A DNA stretch of 53,708 nucleotides from an uncultured Synechococcaceae cyanobacterium (GTDB lineage Bacteria > Cyanobacteriota > Cyanobacteriia > PCC-6307 > Cyanobiaceae), in assembly GCA_902537395.1 (NCBI GenBank), contig CACBBE010000004.1, positions 1-53,708 on the forward strand, read 5' to 3'. Shown in pieces: positions 27,071 through 33,375 of the stretch (position 1 is the first letter of the stretch; each line of letters opens with the position of its first letter). The notes under the pieces are model-generated. The model searched no databases. It had not been told where the DNA came from and saw only the letters and a list, made by a program, of their open reading frames with translations. The translations under genes were made by a program, and so were the position numbers.

Positions 27071-27934
27071 TCAAGCTGAGATTTTTGATGATTTGATAAT
27101 TTCCCATGCTTCTGATGCATTGTCTGCATATTGGAAAAGATTTAAATTTTCATCTGAAATTAATCCAAGATCAGCTAGATATTCGAAGTTAATTATCTTA
27201 TTCCAATACTCTCTACCAAAAAGTATGATTGGGATTTTAGTTTTCATTCCTGTTTGACATAGTGTCAATAGATCAAATAATTCATCTAGTGTTCCAAAAC
27301 CTCCAGGGAAAAATACAGCAGCTACTGATCGCATGACAAAATGGATCTTTCTTAATGCAAAATAATTAAACTTAAAGCAAAGACCGGGAGTTATAAAAGC
27401 ATTTGGGATTTGTTCATTAGGGAGACTGATATTTAACCCTATAGATTTACAATTTGCTTCAAATGCACCTCTATTAGCAGCTTCCATAATTCCTGGCCCC
27501 CCACCTGTCACAATCACATGAGAATTACAGTTTTTATTTTGATTACTAATTGAAGCAAGTTTAGAAAACTCCCTTGCGGATTGATAGTAATGACTCATTA
27601 GAAGCAAATTTTCTAATCTATTTAAATTTCGTTTTAAAAGTATCGATTTAGGATTTTTTTTAATCAAATCTTCTATATTTTCAAGTCTCTTTTTTATATT
27701 TGATTCTTCTGTAATGCTTGCGCCTCCAAAAATAATTATTGTTGAAAGAATTTTATTTTCTTCAAGGATTAAATCTGGTTTAGTAATTTCAAGAAGCATT
27801 CTGACTCCACGCATATCATTTCGGCTAAGTAAACCAATATCTTCGTGAGCCAATTTATAAGTATCAGAATTAATAATTAAATTCAGGTTTTTTAAATTAT
27901 TACTAGGGGATATATTTTTTTTCATTTCAAACAA
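27071..27934 (-). CDS. LOG-family protein (TIGR00730; lysine-decarboxylase-like fold)
   Basis: A 287-residue protein with both LOG signatures: VTGGGPGIMEAANRGAFEA (about 140-158) and FFPGGFGTLDELFDLLTLCQ (about 207-226), matching PGGxGTxxE. Family members cleave cytokinin or nucleotide monophosphates to free base and ribose phosphate. The N-terminal 70 residues are an extension. It overlaps the upstream cupin-like gene by 8 bp, so they are likely co-translated. Core-type genes here interrupt the island. Confidence 0.85.
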   Translation of the reverse strand: MFEMKKNISPSNNLKNLNLIINSDTYKLAHEDIGLLSRNDMRGVRMLLEITKPDLILEENKILSTIIIFGGASITEESNIKKRLENIEDLIKKNPKSILLKRNLNRLENLLLMSHYYQSAREFSKLASISNQNKNCNSHVIVTGGGPGIMEAANRGAFEANCKSIGLNISLPNEQIPNAFITPGLCFKFNYFALRKIHFVMRSVAAVFFPGGFGTLDELFDLLTLCQTGMKTKIPIILFGREYWNKIINFEYLADLGLISDENLNLFQYADNASEAWEIIKSSKISA

Positions 27935-28445
27935 GAGTTTTAACTTTTCTTTCTAGAGGATTAAAATAAACTCTTTTGATTTTGTTATTTTCGAAAATCC
28001 AATAAACAGGCGGACTTTTTCTTGCTTTAATTAAATTAGTTTTGTCTAATTTTTGAGGGGTAAATTCTTTAGAAGGATCAAAATATTTAGCTCTTTTGGG
28101 TTGGTTTAAAACAATGCTACCTTCTTTCCCTGAGATAGATCTGTGATAAGTTCCTATAGGAATTTCTAATGCTCCCATAGATCTATTTAAATAAATCACA
28201 TGATGAGGTTCATCCCAGGAAGGATTTATTAAAACAAATGTCCTTTCTCCAGTGATAACTAAATTGTGGTCAATTTGATGATTGTGAACGTAATATTGCT
28301 CATCTTTTAAATCATTTGGAGGAGATATAGCTTCCCCAGAATGGATCACAACATCAGAACCATTAGAACTATCTATGCCTGCATCGAAGAATGTGACTTT
28401 TGGAGTCTCTCTAAAAATATTTATTGGGAAGAATCTTAATTCCAT
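27927..28445 (-). CDS. Cupin-like conserved hypothetical protein, 172 aa
   Basis: MELRFFPINIFRETPKVTFF with a beta-rich middle: YYVHNHQIDHNLVITGERTF, then HHVIYLNRSMGALEIPIGTY HRSI (read as pieces). Histidines HNHQIDH plus a later H fit a metal-binding cupin-like barrel such as WxcM/sugar isomerase-type proteins. No firm family. Coupled to the LOG gene by an 8-bp overlap. Confidence 0.6.
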   Translation of the reverse strand: MELRFFPINIFRETPKVTFFDAGIDSSNGSDVVIHSGEAISPPNDLKDEQYYVHNHQIDHNLVITGERTFVLINPSWDEPHHVIYLNRSMGALEIPIGTYHRSISGKEGSIVLNQPKRAKYFDPSKEFTPQKLDKTNLIKARKSPPVYWIFENNKIKRVYFNPLERKVKTLV

Positions 28446-28524
28446 AGTGCTAACTCCCTTTTAGAAAATTTATAAATACTAATAAAAATTTATTTACTTT
28501 TAAAAAACAGCTATTTTTTGATTT

Positions 28525-28671
28525 TTAATTGAAACAAACCAGGCAATCTTCTTGATTTGGATAATCTATACATTCTTTATTTAAAATTTCTTCTAAAAAA
28601 TCTACTTTTTTAACATAATCAAGATCTTTTAATTTTTTGTTTGGAACCGTGAACTGAGTTTGTAGTTTCAT
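28525..28671 (-). CDS. Small YWxxEC-like protein, 48 aa (paralogue 3)
   Basis: MKLQTQFTVPNKKLKDLDYV to FLEEILNKECIDYPNQEDCLVCFN. It aligns with 23534 (MKL-x2-QFT, KEC-x2-P-N-x2-C-LV-C). A Shine-Dalgarno AGGAG precedes the ATG by about 9 bp. It follows the 33-residue membrane peptide by 15 bp, suggesting a two-gene unit. Confidence 0.6.
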   Translation of the reverse strand: MKLQTQFTVPNKKLKDLDYVKKVDFLEEILNKECIDYPNQEDCLVCFN

Positions 28672-28686
28672 TTTCTATTCTCCTAA

Positions 28687-28788
28687 TTAATACTGTTTTT
28701 TGAATCCATTCCAAGTTTGAGAAAACCTTAATCCCAGATAAGAAATTAAAATTGTCCAAAATAAAATTTCTATACCTAAATTAGTCAT
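28687..28788 (-). CDS. Small membrane peptide, 33 aa
   Basis: MTNLGIEILFWTILISYLGL then RFSQTWNGFKKQY: one transmembrane helix and a basic tail. A very strong ribosome-binding site AAAGGAGG lies 8 bp upstream. Upstream, ACCCGTACTAAAG resembles the core of element Q. Unknown function. Confidence 0.6.
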   Translation of the reverse strand: MTNLGIEILFWTILISYLGLRFSQTWNGFKKQY

Positions 28789-28874
28789 TTGCTTGGCCTC
28801 CTTTCTATCTGATGATTCTTTAGTACGGGTGTTATGTAAAAATCAAGCGTAAGAATACCTAAAAGTTAAAGTTT

Positions 28875-29027
28875 TTAATCACAAAAAATCTTGCAATGGT
28901 TGTTACTCGGATGTTCTATACATTCATTATTCCAATAAGCTTCAATTTTTTTGAGCTTATTATCAAATGAAAGGTCTTTTTTATTCAAATTAATTTCTTG
29001 GATAGTAAATGTGTCATTTAGTGCCAT
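28875..29027 (-). CDS. Small YWxxEC-like protein, 50 aa (paralogue 2)
   Basis: From the internal ATG: MALNDTFTIQEINLNKKDLS to YWNNECIEHPSNNHCKIFCD, aligning with 23534 (FTI, then YW-x2-EC-x-EHP-x-N-x-HC-x3-CD). A longer frame to 29132 would encode element Q, so the start at 29027, preceded by AGGGGTAAG, is preferred. Function unknown; the conserved Cys/His tail suggests a metal site or disulfides. Confidence 0.6.
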   Translation of the reverse strand: MALNDTFTIQEINLNKKDLSFDNKLKKIEAYWNNECIEHPSNNHCKIFCD

Positions 29028-29090
29028 AAGACTTACCCCTTGTCTACAACAATGTTCTAATTCATTTGAATAGTAAATTTCAAGTTTTAT

Positions 29091-29127
29091 GTGTGCGGTT
29101 AGAGGAACAAAATTGTACGGATTAAGG
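29091..29127 (-). promoter_or_regulatory. Recurrent element Q, copy 3
   Basis: Minus strand: CCTTAATCCGTACAATTTTG, TTCCTCTAACCG, CACACAT. It keeps CCGTAC, GTTCCTC-AACCG and the CACACAT extension of copy 2. It lies about 65 bp upstream of the paralogue-2 start. Confidence 0.45.
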
Positions 29128-29208
29128 ATCAAAAAAAAATCTCAAATTATGAATAATTGGAAGAAAAATATTCTCAAAAAATTTATTCCAACTTTAAAAA
29201 ATTTGTAT

Positions 29209-29226
29209 AAATTTTGCTAGAAATTT
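29209..29226. repeat. Partial copy of inner repeat D
   Basis: AATTTTGCTAGAAATTTT contains one TTTTGCTAGAA unit of the doubled repeat at 14902 and 16356. It may mark another former element boundary. Confidence 0.35.
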
Positions 29227-29263
29227 TATTCTCTTAATACCTTCTTAGGTCTTCTATTATCTA

Positions 29264-29431
29264 TCATTTATCTAATCTATCTGCATATTCTCTTAAAATC
29301 TCAGCCATCTTTTGAGGTGGAATTTCTTGTTGATATTCTCTACAAAAATCAAAAAATTTATCTAATAAATCTTTATTGAAGAAGATATAAAAATTAGCGT
29401 CTAATTTTAAAAGTAAAGTATGCAAACCCAC
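29264..29431 (-). CDS. Possible 55-aa soluble protein (GTG start)
   Basis: From GTG: MGLHTLLLKLDANFYIFFNK to REYQQEIPPQKMAEILREYA DRLDK (pieces). The C-terminal 35 residues look like a genuine helical protein. The start is uncertain; the frame overlaps the upstream 31-residue gene by 38 bp. Fourth member of the compact run at 29.26-29.74 kb. Confidence 0.45.
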   Translation of the reverse strand: MGLHTLLLKLDANFYIFFNKDLLDKFFDFCREYQQEIPPQKMAEILREYADRLDK

Positions 29432-29489
29432 CAAGCAATAAAAGACTCACAACCCCATAAGTAATCGCTATGCCGTAGATATAAGTCAT
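29394..29489 (-). CDS. Micro membrane protein, 31 aa
   Basis: MTYIYGIAITYGVVSLLLLG then GFAYFTFKIRR. One transmembrane helix with a positively charged cytoplasmic end. It overlaps the stop of the upstream micro-gene by 4 bp (ATGA), which supports translation. Unknown function. Confidence 0.6.
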   Translation of the reverse strand: MTYIYGIAITYGVVSLLLLGGFAYFTFKIRR

Positions 29490-29626
29490 TTATTTATAAA
29501 GATATAAGCAGAATATAAATAAACTAAGAAAACTCCAATAGCTATTGAACTTCCATAAATAAGAAAGTTCCAAAATCTATATAATTTAGGATTTTTAAAT
29601 TCTTTTTCTTCTTCTTTAGTAATCAT
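29486..29626 (-). CDS. Micro membrane protein, 46 aa
   Basis: MITKEEEKEFKNPKLYRFWN followed by a single hydrophobic helix FLIYGSSIAIGVFLVYLYSA. Charged N-terminal tail. ATGA overlaps at both ends place it in a translationally coupled chain of three micro-membrane genes. Unknown function. Confidence 0.6.
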   Translation of the reverse strand: MITKEEEKEFKNPKLYRFWNFLIYGSSIAIGVFLVYLYSAYIFINK

Positions 29627-29739
29627 TTATTTTCTTTTTCTTTTCTGGCAGCATTACCTTTTGCTCTTAATACCAAAGTTATCGTAAGGGCAGCGCTTAA
29701 TATCACAGCATCAATTAATAGGTGCGGGGAAATATTCAT
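29623..29739 (-). CDS. Micro membrane protein, 38 aa
   Basis: MNISPHLLIDAVILSAALTI then TLVLRAKGNAARKEKENK. One helix and a strongly basic tail. First in the overlapping chain; element P copy 3 lies about 60 bp upstream. Unknown function. Confidence 0.6.
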   Translation of the reverse strand: MNISPHLLIDAVILSAALTITLVLRAKGNAARKEKENK

Positions 29740-29798
29740 CAGCTGAAAAGAGAAATAAGAAGAGTCATTATCTTTTCAGCAATAAATCTATTAAACAT

Positions 29799-29844
29799 TA
29801 AAAAAGAGGGGTTTATCCCTCTAAGTTTAGATCGACTGTCAATC
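29799..29844 (-). promoter_or_regulatory. Leader/terminator element P, copy 3
   Basis: Minus strand: GATTGACAGTCGATCTAAAC, TTA, perfect hairpin GAGGG-ATAAAC-CCCTC and T6. It lies 45 bp after the stop of the gene at 29890 and just before a 19-codon frame (MFNRFIAEKIMTLLISLFS, from 29798) and the micro-membrane operon. Confidence 0.6.
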
Positions 29845-29889
29845 GCAGTCTATTTAAGGTTTTTAGCTTCTAAAAAAACAGTATTTTAT

Positions 29890-30045
29890 TTAGCCAGAGC
29901 AAGAGAAGGCACCTGCAAGAATATTTTTAAAAATTGGTGCTTGACCCAAGGCATACAAAAAGAAAGTTGATGATGTGAGAGTAATAGCTATTTTAGAAGC
30001 CCTGTTAACTTTCAAATTTGAGACTTTTGCAAATGCAGAGTTCAT
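29890..30045 (-). CDS. Small protein with one membrane segment, 51 aa
   Basis: MNSAFAKVSNLKVNRASKIA, then ITLTSSTFFLYALGQAPIFK to FSCSG. A basic N-terminus and one weak hydrophobic helix. Element P follows it and may serve as terminator. A plus-strand frame over the same DNA (29722-29970) is judged a shadow. Unknown function. Confidence 0.5.
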   Translation of the reverse strand: MNSAFAKVSNLKVNRASKIAITLTSSTFFLYALGQAPIFKNILAGAFSCSG

Positions 30046-30120
30046 TTTTCTTTAATTTATTGAACTTATAATAGCTGCAAAAATTAAATATTCAGCATCA
30101 ATATTTACCAAAGAATAATT

Positions 30121-30324
30121 TTATTGTTTTTTTTTCTTAGCTTGCATTTTTACTAGCTCAAATTCTTTTTTAGAAACTATTCTGATTTTGTATGCTGGAT
30201 ATCTTGTCTTCCACCATTTATTGATCGAAATAGCTACTCCTTCTAAATTTTGGGTACAAATATTGACCCATAGAATTTTAGTTTCAACTTCTTTGTAGAA
30301 TTCCCAACTTGTTGGTGAAGCCAT
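30121..30324 (-). CDS. Hypothetical basic protein, 67 aa
   Basis: From the internal ATG: MASPTSWEFYKEVETKILWV, then NICTQNLEGVAISINKWWKT to MQAKKKKQ. Small alpha/beta-like soluble protein with a Lys-rich tail. The start could also be 12 bp upstream (MRFL). Unknown function; it overlaps the upstream membrane-peptide frame by 41 bp in another frame. Confidence 0.55.
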   Translation of the reverse strand: MASPTSWEFYKEVETKILWVNICTQNLEGVAISINKWWKTRYPAYKIRIVSKKEFELVKMQAKKKKQ

Positions 30325-30430
30325 TAAAAATCGCAAATGAAAAAATTAAATAAATTATGGGAAATGATCCATAAGCTAAAACTTTTGTTTTTTTAATAAG
30401 AGGACTTAGTTGAAGATATGGAGTTTTCAT
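30284..30430 (-). CDS. Possible small membrane protein, 48 aa
   Basis: MKTPYLQLSPLIKKTKVLAY then GSFPIIYLIFSFAIFNGFTN. One hydrophobic helix. It overlaps the start of the 67-residue gene by 41 bp, unusual but matched by other overlaps in this region. No clear ribosome-binding site. Confidence 0.4.
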   Translation of the reverse strand: MKTPYLQLSPLIKKTKVLAYGSFPIIYLIFSFAIFNGFTNKLGILQRS

Positions 30431-30540
30431 TAAGTGGTAATAAAAAACTTTAAACAAAAGATTTACATCACTTTCGACCTCTAGGAAAGTATTACTTTAA
30501 TTTTATAACCAGTTTCAATTAAAAAATATCTCCGCAAAGA

Positions 30541-30590
30541 AGGGGCCAAAAATTAGCCCCTCTTGGTGAAACTCTTCCAAAGAAACACCA
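30541..30590. terminator. Two consecutive hairpins, possible terminator
   Basis: AGGGGC/GCCCCT (30541-30546, 30556-30561) is followed by TGGTG/CACCA. They lie between the 69-residue gene and the next minus-strand genes. No long T-run, so termination is uncertain. Confidence 0.35.
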
Positions 30591-30650
30591 TTAAAATCTT
30601 ACTCTGAAAGTTGCAAAGTTAAACAAATTAACAAAATCAAGATTAACAAT

Positions 30651-30860
30651 TTATGCGGCCTTTTTAAAAGGGTTCATATTCCTTAAAAAGTTATTACTTT
30701 TGCGGGTACTCATTTTTCTATATCTTTGATTTATATCCAGGATATACTTTCTAGCTTTCTTATCACTTTCAATTTTCTTTTTTCGAAGATGTAAAGCCCT
30801 TAAATCTTCTATGGACATGAGGCCATCATCTTCATTAAAATTTAAATGATCAAATTGCAT
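30651..30860 (-). CDS. Hypothetical basic protein, 69 aa
   Basis: MQFDHLNFNEDDGLMSIEDL then a Lys/Arg-rich helix (ALHLRKKKIESDKKARKYIL) and NNFLRNMNPFKKAA. Soluble, helical; could bind nucleic acid by charge, but that is inference only. No family recognised. Confidence 0.55.
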   Translation of the reverse strand: MQFDHLNFNEDDGLMSIEDLRALHLRKKKIESDKKARKYILDINQRYRKMSTRKSNNFLRNMNPFKKAA

Positions 30861-31099
30861 CAGTTTAAGAAATTAAGTTTCTTCTTTAAGTGCAAGATTA
30901 ACAACCTTATCTTTATTTGCAATAGAGATTATTAACCAACTTAACTCAAATTAGTTATTCAATGTTCAGAAAGCTATGAATTTAAGTATTAAAAACTTTT
31001 GATTGAATTAGATGGACCTTCTACAGATATAAATGATTCTCCATAATGAGATTCGGCTGATCTTATCAGGAACCAATAAAAGAAATTTACTAAAGCTTT

Positions 31100-31115
31100 C
31101 TCCACGAGGATTTAG
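31100..31115. repeat. 16-bp inverted match to the loop of the 31250 hairpin
   Basis: CTCCACGAGGATTTAG is the exact reverse complement of CTAAATCCTCGTGGAG at 31256-31271, 140 bp downstream. The downstream copy spans the 5' stem and loop of the hairpin, so pairing would compete with hairpin formation. Confidence 0.6.
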
Positions 31116-31249
31116 AAACTTATTTAAATAAACTTATCATTTTTGTTATAGCAATATACAAAATAAATTTATTACGCAATCAAGATATTTACCTCATAAA
31201 GCATACTTGCATATTAATTAAGAAAAATTTGCACTCTCATGCTTTAGGC

Positions 31250-31299
31250 AGCGGACTAAATCCTCGTGGAGTATTGGACTTTAGTCCGCTCTATTTTTT
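31250..31299 (+). terminator. Strong hairpin terminator, possible sRNA 3' end
   Basis: AGCGGACTAAA (31250-31260) and TTTAGTCCGCT (31280-31290) form a perfect 11-bp stem followed by CTATTTTTTT. There is no upstream plus-strand gene to terminate within 4 kb, which suggests a non-coding RNA. Confidence 0.6.
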
Positions 31300-31498
31300 T
31301 AGCAAAAGAAAAACAGCACTGCAAGGTAACTAGATCACCAATTTTTATATTTGACTCTGAATAAGCTTATTGAGCAAGAGAATCTGAGCATATGTTGGTG
31401 TTGTTTATTGTATAAATTTGCTACGAAACTTTTGTTATATCAATGGCTTCAGTATTTTTGCTCATTGATATATTTATTCTTAAATAATATTATTATTG

Positions 31499-31612
31499 AT
31501 GCCTAAAGAAGGTTTAATTTTGAAAAAAATAATTAAATTTTTTAAACTGCTCAAGAGAAGAATCGATATTCTTAATGCAGAGACTGAATTGAAATTTATA
31601 TTGGAAAATTAA
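31499..31612 (+). CDS. Small basic protein, 37 aa
   Basis: MPKEGLILKKIIKFFKLLKR then RIDILNAETELKFILEN: strongly basic amphipathic helix and acidic tail. It ends 2 bp before the next ATG, supporting co-translation. Unknown function. Confidence 0.45.
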   Translation: MPKEGLILKKIIKFFKLLKRRIDILNAETELKFILEN

Positions 31613-31614
31613 TA

Positions 31615-31761
31615 ATGGGATTCCCACATTGCCCCATTTGTGTAGTTCTAGCATTTGTTTCAGTTATTATGGGAGTCACTCGTAGTTATATGTTCTATAT
31701 TCTTGTTCGGGAGTTTATGAGAGCCGAATCTACTTTTAAATTTAAGTTTAGTTTCTATTAA
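31615..31761 (+). CDS. Small membrane protein, 48 aa
   Basis: MGFPHCPICVVLAFVSVIMG, VTRSYMFYILVREFMRAEST, FKFKFSFY. An N-terminal CxxC motif and one or two hydrophobic helices. It starts 2 bp after the preceding gene. Unknown function. Confidence 0.5.
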   Translation: MGFPHCPICVVLAFVSVIMGVTRSYMFYILVREFMRAESTFKFKFSFY

Positions 31762-31799
31762 TTGTTGACATCTAAGTATAAATACTTTATAAATAGATT

Positions 31800-31897
31800 G
31801 TAGTTAATACTACAAAATCGTCCGATCTACCATCTGATAGACCGCAGTACGACTCAAGCCATAGGACGGGGACTTGAGCAAGTTCAGGAGCTGCATC
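31800..31897 (+). ncRNA. Structured leader with pseudoknot potential (candidate riboswitch)
   Basis: Elements in order: hairpin GTAGT/ACTAC (31800-31813); CGTCC (31819-31823) pairing with GGACG (31864-31868), enclosing a small TCTA/TAGA hairpin; CTCAAG (31853-31858) inside that pair matching CTTGAG (31873-31878) outside it, i.e. an H-type pseudoknot. CTTGAGCAAG can instead fold on itself. AGGAG (31886-31890) follows, 7 bp before the ATG. The tract is conspicuously G+C-richer than its surroundings. Confidence 0.55.
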
Positions 31898-31999
31898 ATG
31901 GTAAACATGTATTTCAATGGAAAGTCATTCGTATATTGTAGAAAACAAGAAGAAAAGATTATAAAGCTTACTTATAGAGGATCTATTTACTTGAAATAA
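31898..31999 (+). CDS. 33-aa peptide with DUF4278-like C-terminus
   Basis: MVNMYFNGKSFVYCRKQEEK then IIKLTYRGSIYLK. The KLTYRG-x-Y motif is typical of short cyanobacterial DUF4278 proteins. It has an excellent Shine-Dalgarno (AGGAG, 7-bp spacing) and a long structured leader, suggesting regulated translation of the peptide. Confidence 0.6.
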   Translation: MVNMYFNGKSFVYCRKQEEKIIKLTYRGSIYLK

Positions 32000-32399
32000 G
32001 ATTTCTAATTTCTTTTTAAAAAAAGTTTGGACATTTATTGACGTTTTTGGATTAAGTATTTATTAATACTTTATAAGAAGAACTTATAATGAACATATTT
32101 TTTGCCTATTTAAAAATTCATATATTCGTATATTTAGTAACGAGAAATTAATTTTAAAATAATTAATTTGTAATTAGATTTTTAAAAGTTTATGCAACCT
32201 ATTTCTGAGGAACTTTACAAAAAAATAGTTGAGAGTTCCAAAAAATGAGTAAGTTACTAATTGCTTTATTAGCTTTAGATATAGGAGTTAGTCTGTCTAA
32301 AGTTTTTATTTTTACCTGAAAATCAAATTACTTAGCATAAAAGAAGCAATTATTTTCTAAAAAAAGAGATAGTTACTGGGTATTATTTATTTGATCTAA
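32000..32399. other. Intergenic, nothing firm
   Basis: Very AT-rich. Two overlapping frames of 18 and 24 codons (from 32191 and 32244, ATGA overlap; the second begins MSKLLIALLALDIGVS) could be micropeptides, but nothing supports them beyond the overlap. Confidence 0.3.
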
Positions 32400-32489
32400 T
32401 TATTTTATAAAATACAAGATTAAACCAACAAAAGAACTTCCTACAAGTAGTAGCACCATTAAAATTGCTATTAACTTTGCTAATCCCAT
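32400..32489 (-). CDS. Micro membrane protein, 29 aa
   Basis: MGLAKLIAILMVLLLVGSSF then VGLILYFIK, almost wholly one transmembrane helix. The ATG lies within the last codons of the SnoaL-like gene (10-bp overlap), a typical coupled arrangement in this island. Confidence 0.5.
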   Translation of the reverse strand: MGLAKLIAILMVLLLVGSSFVGLILYFIK

Positions 32490-32866
32490 AAAGATAAATC
32501 CGAATTTCCTGTAGATCTTTGCATCCAGTGAATTTTCCAAACATTATTTACTTTTTTAAAAATTGACGTAACTGTTGGTAAGTCATCATTAGGTGTCCCT
32601 TTATAAGTAAATTTTGAACCTAGTGTAAAAATGCACATTACTATATTTTCGCTTAAAAATTCGAATCGGTGAATTTTAGTTATTTCTGCCTTTTCTTGAA
32701 CAATTTCATCAGTAATCATTTGTTCAAAACTCTTTGCATCTATAGGATTACCACTCGGTCTTATGAATAAAAAATCTGAAGTCGCGTTTTTAACAAAAAA
32801 TGAGGCCATTTTTTTTGGATTAGCAAACTCATTTAATAATGAAATTATTGTTTCTTTATCAATCAT
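32480..32866 (-). CDS. SnoaL/NTF2-like protein (copy 2)
   Basis: A 128-residue paralogue of the protein at 19017: FLFIRPSGNPIDAKSFEQMI, IVMCIFTLGSKFTYKGTPND, TSIFKKVNNVWKIHWMQRST and DLSLWD at the end. The shared cone-fold core suggests a common small-molecule or protein-binding role. Element P copy 5 directly abuts its ATG. Confidence 0.75.
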   Translation of the reverse strand: MIDKETIISLLNEFANPKKMASFFVKNATSDFLFIRPSGNPIDAKSFEQMITDEIVQEKAEITKIHRFEFLSENIVMCIFTLGSKFTYKGTPNDDLPTVTSIFKKVNNVWKIHWMQRSTGNSDLSLWD

Positions 32867-32905
32867 AAAAAAAGGGAAGTAATCCTTCTAGTTTAGAACT
32901 ACTGT
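32867..32905 (-). promoter_or_regulatory. Leader/terminator element P, copy 5 (diverged)
   Basis: Minus strand: ACAGTAGTTCTAAACTAGAA, hairpin GAAG-GATTA-CTTC, CCTTTTTTT, then ATG with no spacer. The hairpin-T7-ATG layout matches copies 1 and 2, although the TTGACA box is lost. Confidence 0.45.
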
Positions 32906-32953
32906 TTAAAATTTACAAATTGAAATAGGATAATCCTAAAAAAATTCGTTAGG

Positions 32954-33109
32954 ATGTTCAAAAGAAACATATTTTTTATATATATCATGATTGATTCATT
33001 AAACAAATTATTGCCCGTTGGCAAAAAGGTCAAAAAATATTTGCCTTTCTTTATTGGATTTAAATTACTTACATTTACTGGCTTTCTTACTTATTTAATT
33101 AATCGCTAA
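32954..33109 (+). CDS. Small basic membrane protein, 51 aa
   Basis: MFKRNIFFIYIMIDSLNKLL then PVGKKVKKYLPFFIGFKLLT, ending TYLINR. A basic segment followed by one hydrophobic helix. A later start (MIDSLNK, 32987) is possible. GTTAGG sits just before the first ATG. Unknown function. Confidence 0.5.
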   Translation: MFKRNIFFIYIMIDSLNKLLPVGKKVKKYLPFFIGFKLLTFTGFLTYLINR

Positions 33110-33152
33110 TTGATATATCCTTAACAATAAAGTTTAACTAAATTAAAATCTA

Positions 33153-33356
33153 GTGAATAAAGAAGAACGAAGTAAAAGATTTAAGTCTATGTCAAGTATG
33201 CAAAGACAAGAACTGATATTAAAGAAGATGAAAGAGAGAGGCATAGAGGTGGGAAGTGGAATTCCGAATAAAAAATACGATAGCAAAGAGGTATATGAAT
33301 TAATTCATATTGCAAATTGCTTCCCAGAATTAAGAGAGGGGAAAAAAAATATTTAG
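33153..33356 (+). CDS. Hypothetical basic protein, 67 aa (GTG start)
   Basis: MNKEERSKRFKSMSSMQRQE, LILKKMKERGIEVGSGIPNK, then KEVYELIHIANCFPELREGK. A soluble helical N-terminus and a compact C-terminal motif. The GTG start gives the longest sensible protein; an ATG 30 bp in is an alternative. Unknown function. Confidence 0.55.
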   Translation: MNKEERSKRFKSMSSMQRQELILKKMKERGIEVGSGIPNKKYDSKEVYELIHIANCFPELREGKKNI

Positions 33357-33375
33357 GTTTCTTTAGTTAAGTAAT

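Larger units (their letters stand above)
30861..31498. other. Intergenic region with inverted match and strong hairpin
   Basis: No gene seen in 638 bp. It contains a 16-bp perfect inverted match (31100-31115 and 31256-31271) and a strong hairpin with T-run at 31250-31299, which together look like a small-RNA locus. Confidence 0.5.

Noticed and set aside
14902-29226. CRISPR array from the repeated TGCTAGAAT units
   Set aside because: Only isolated paired units are seen, with no regular repeat-spacer succession and no cas genes.
29722-29970. 82-codon plus-strand frame
   Set aside because: It crosses element P and opposes the better-supported 38- and 51-codon minus-strand genes; its sequence does not look protein-like.
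31800-31897. Standard glutamine (glnA) riboswitch
   Set aside because: The expected GTTCA and GGAAGTAGG conserved core is not visible, so it is reported only as an unassigned structured leader.
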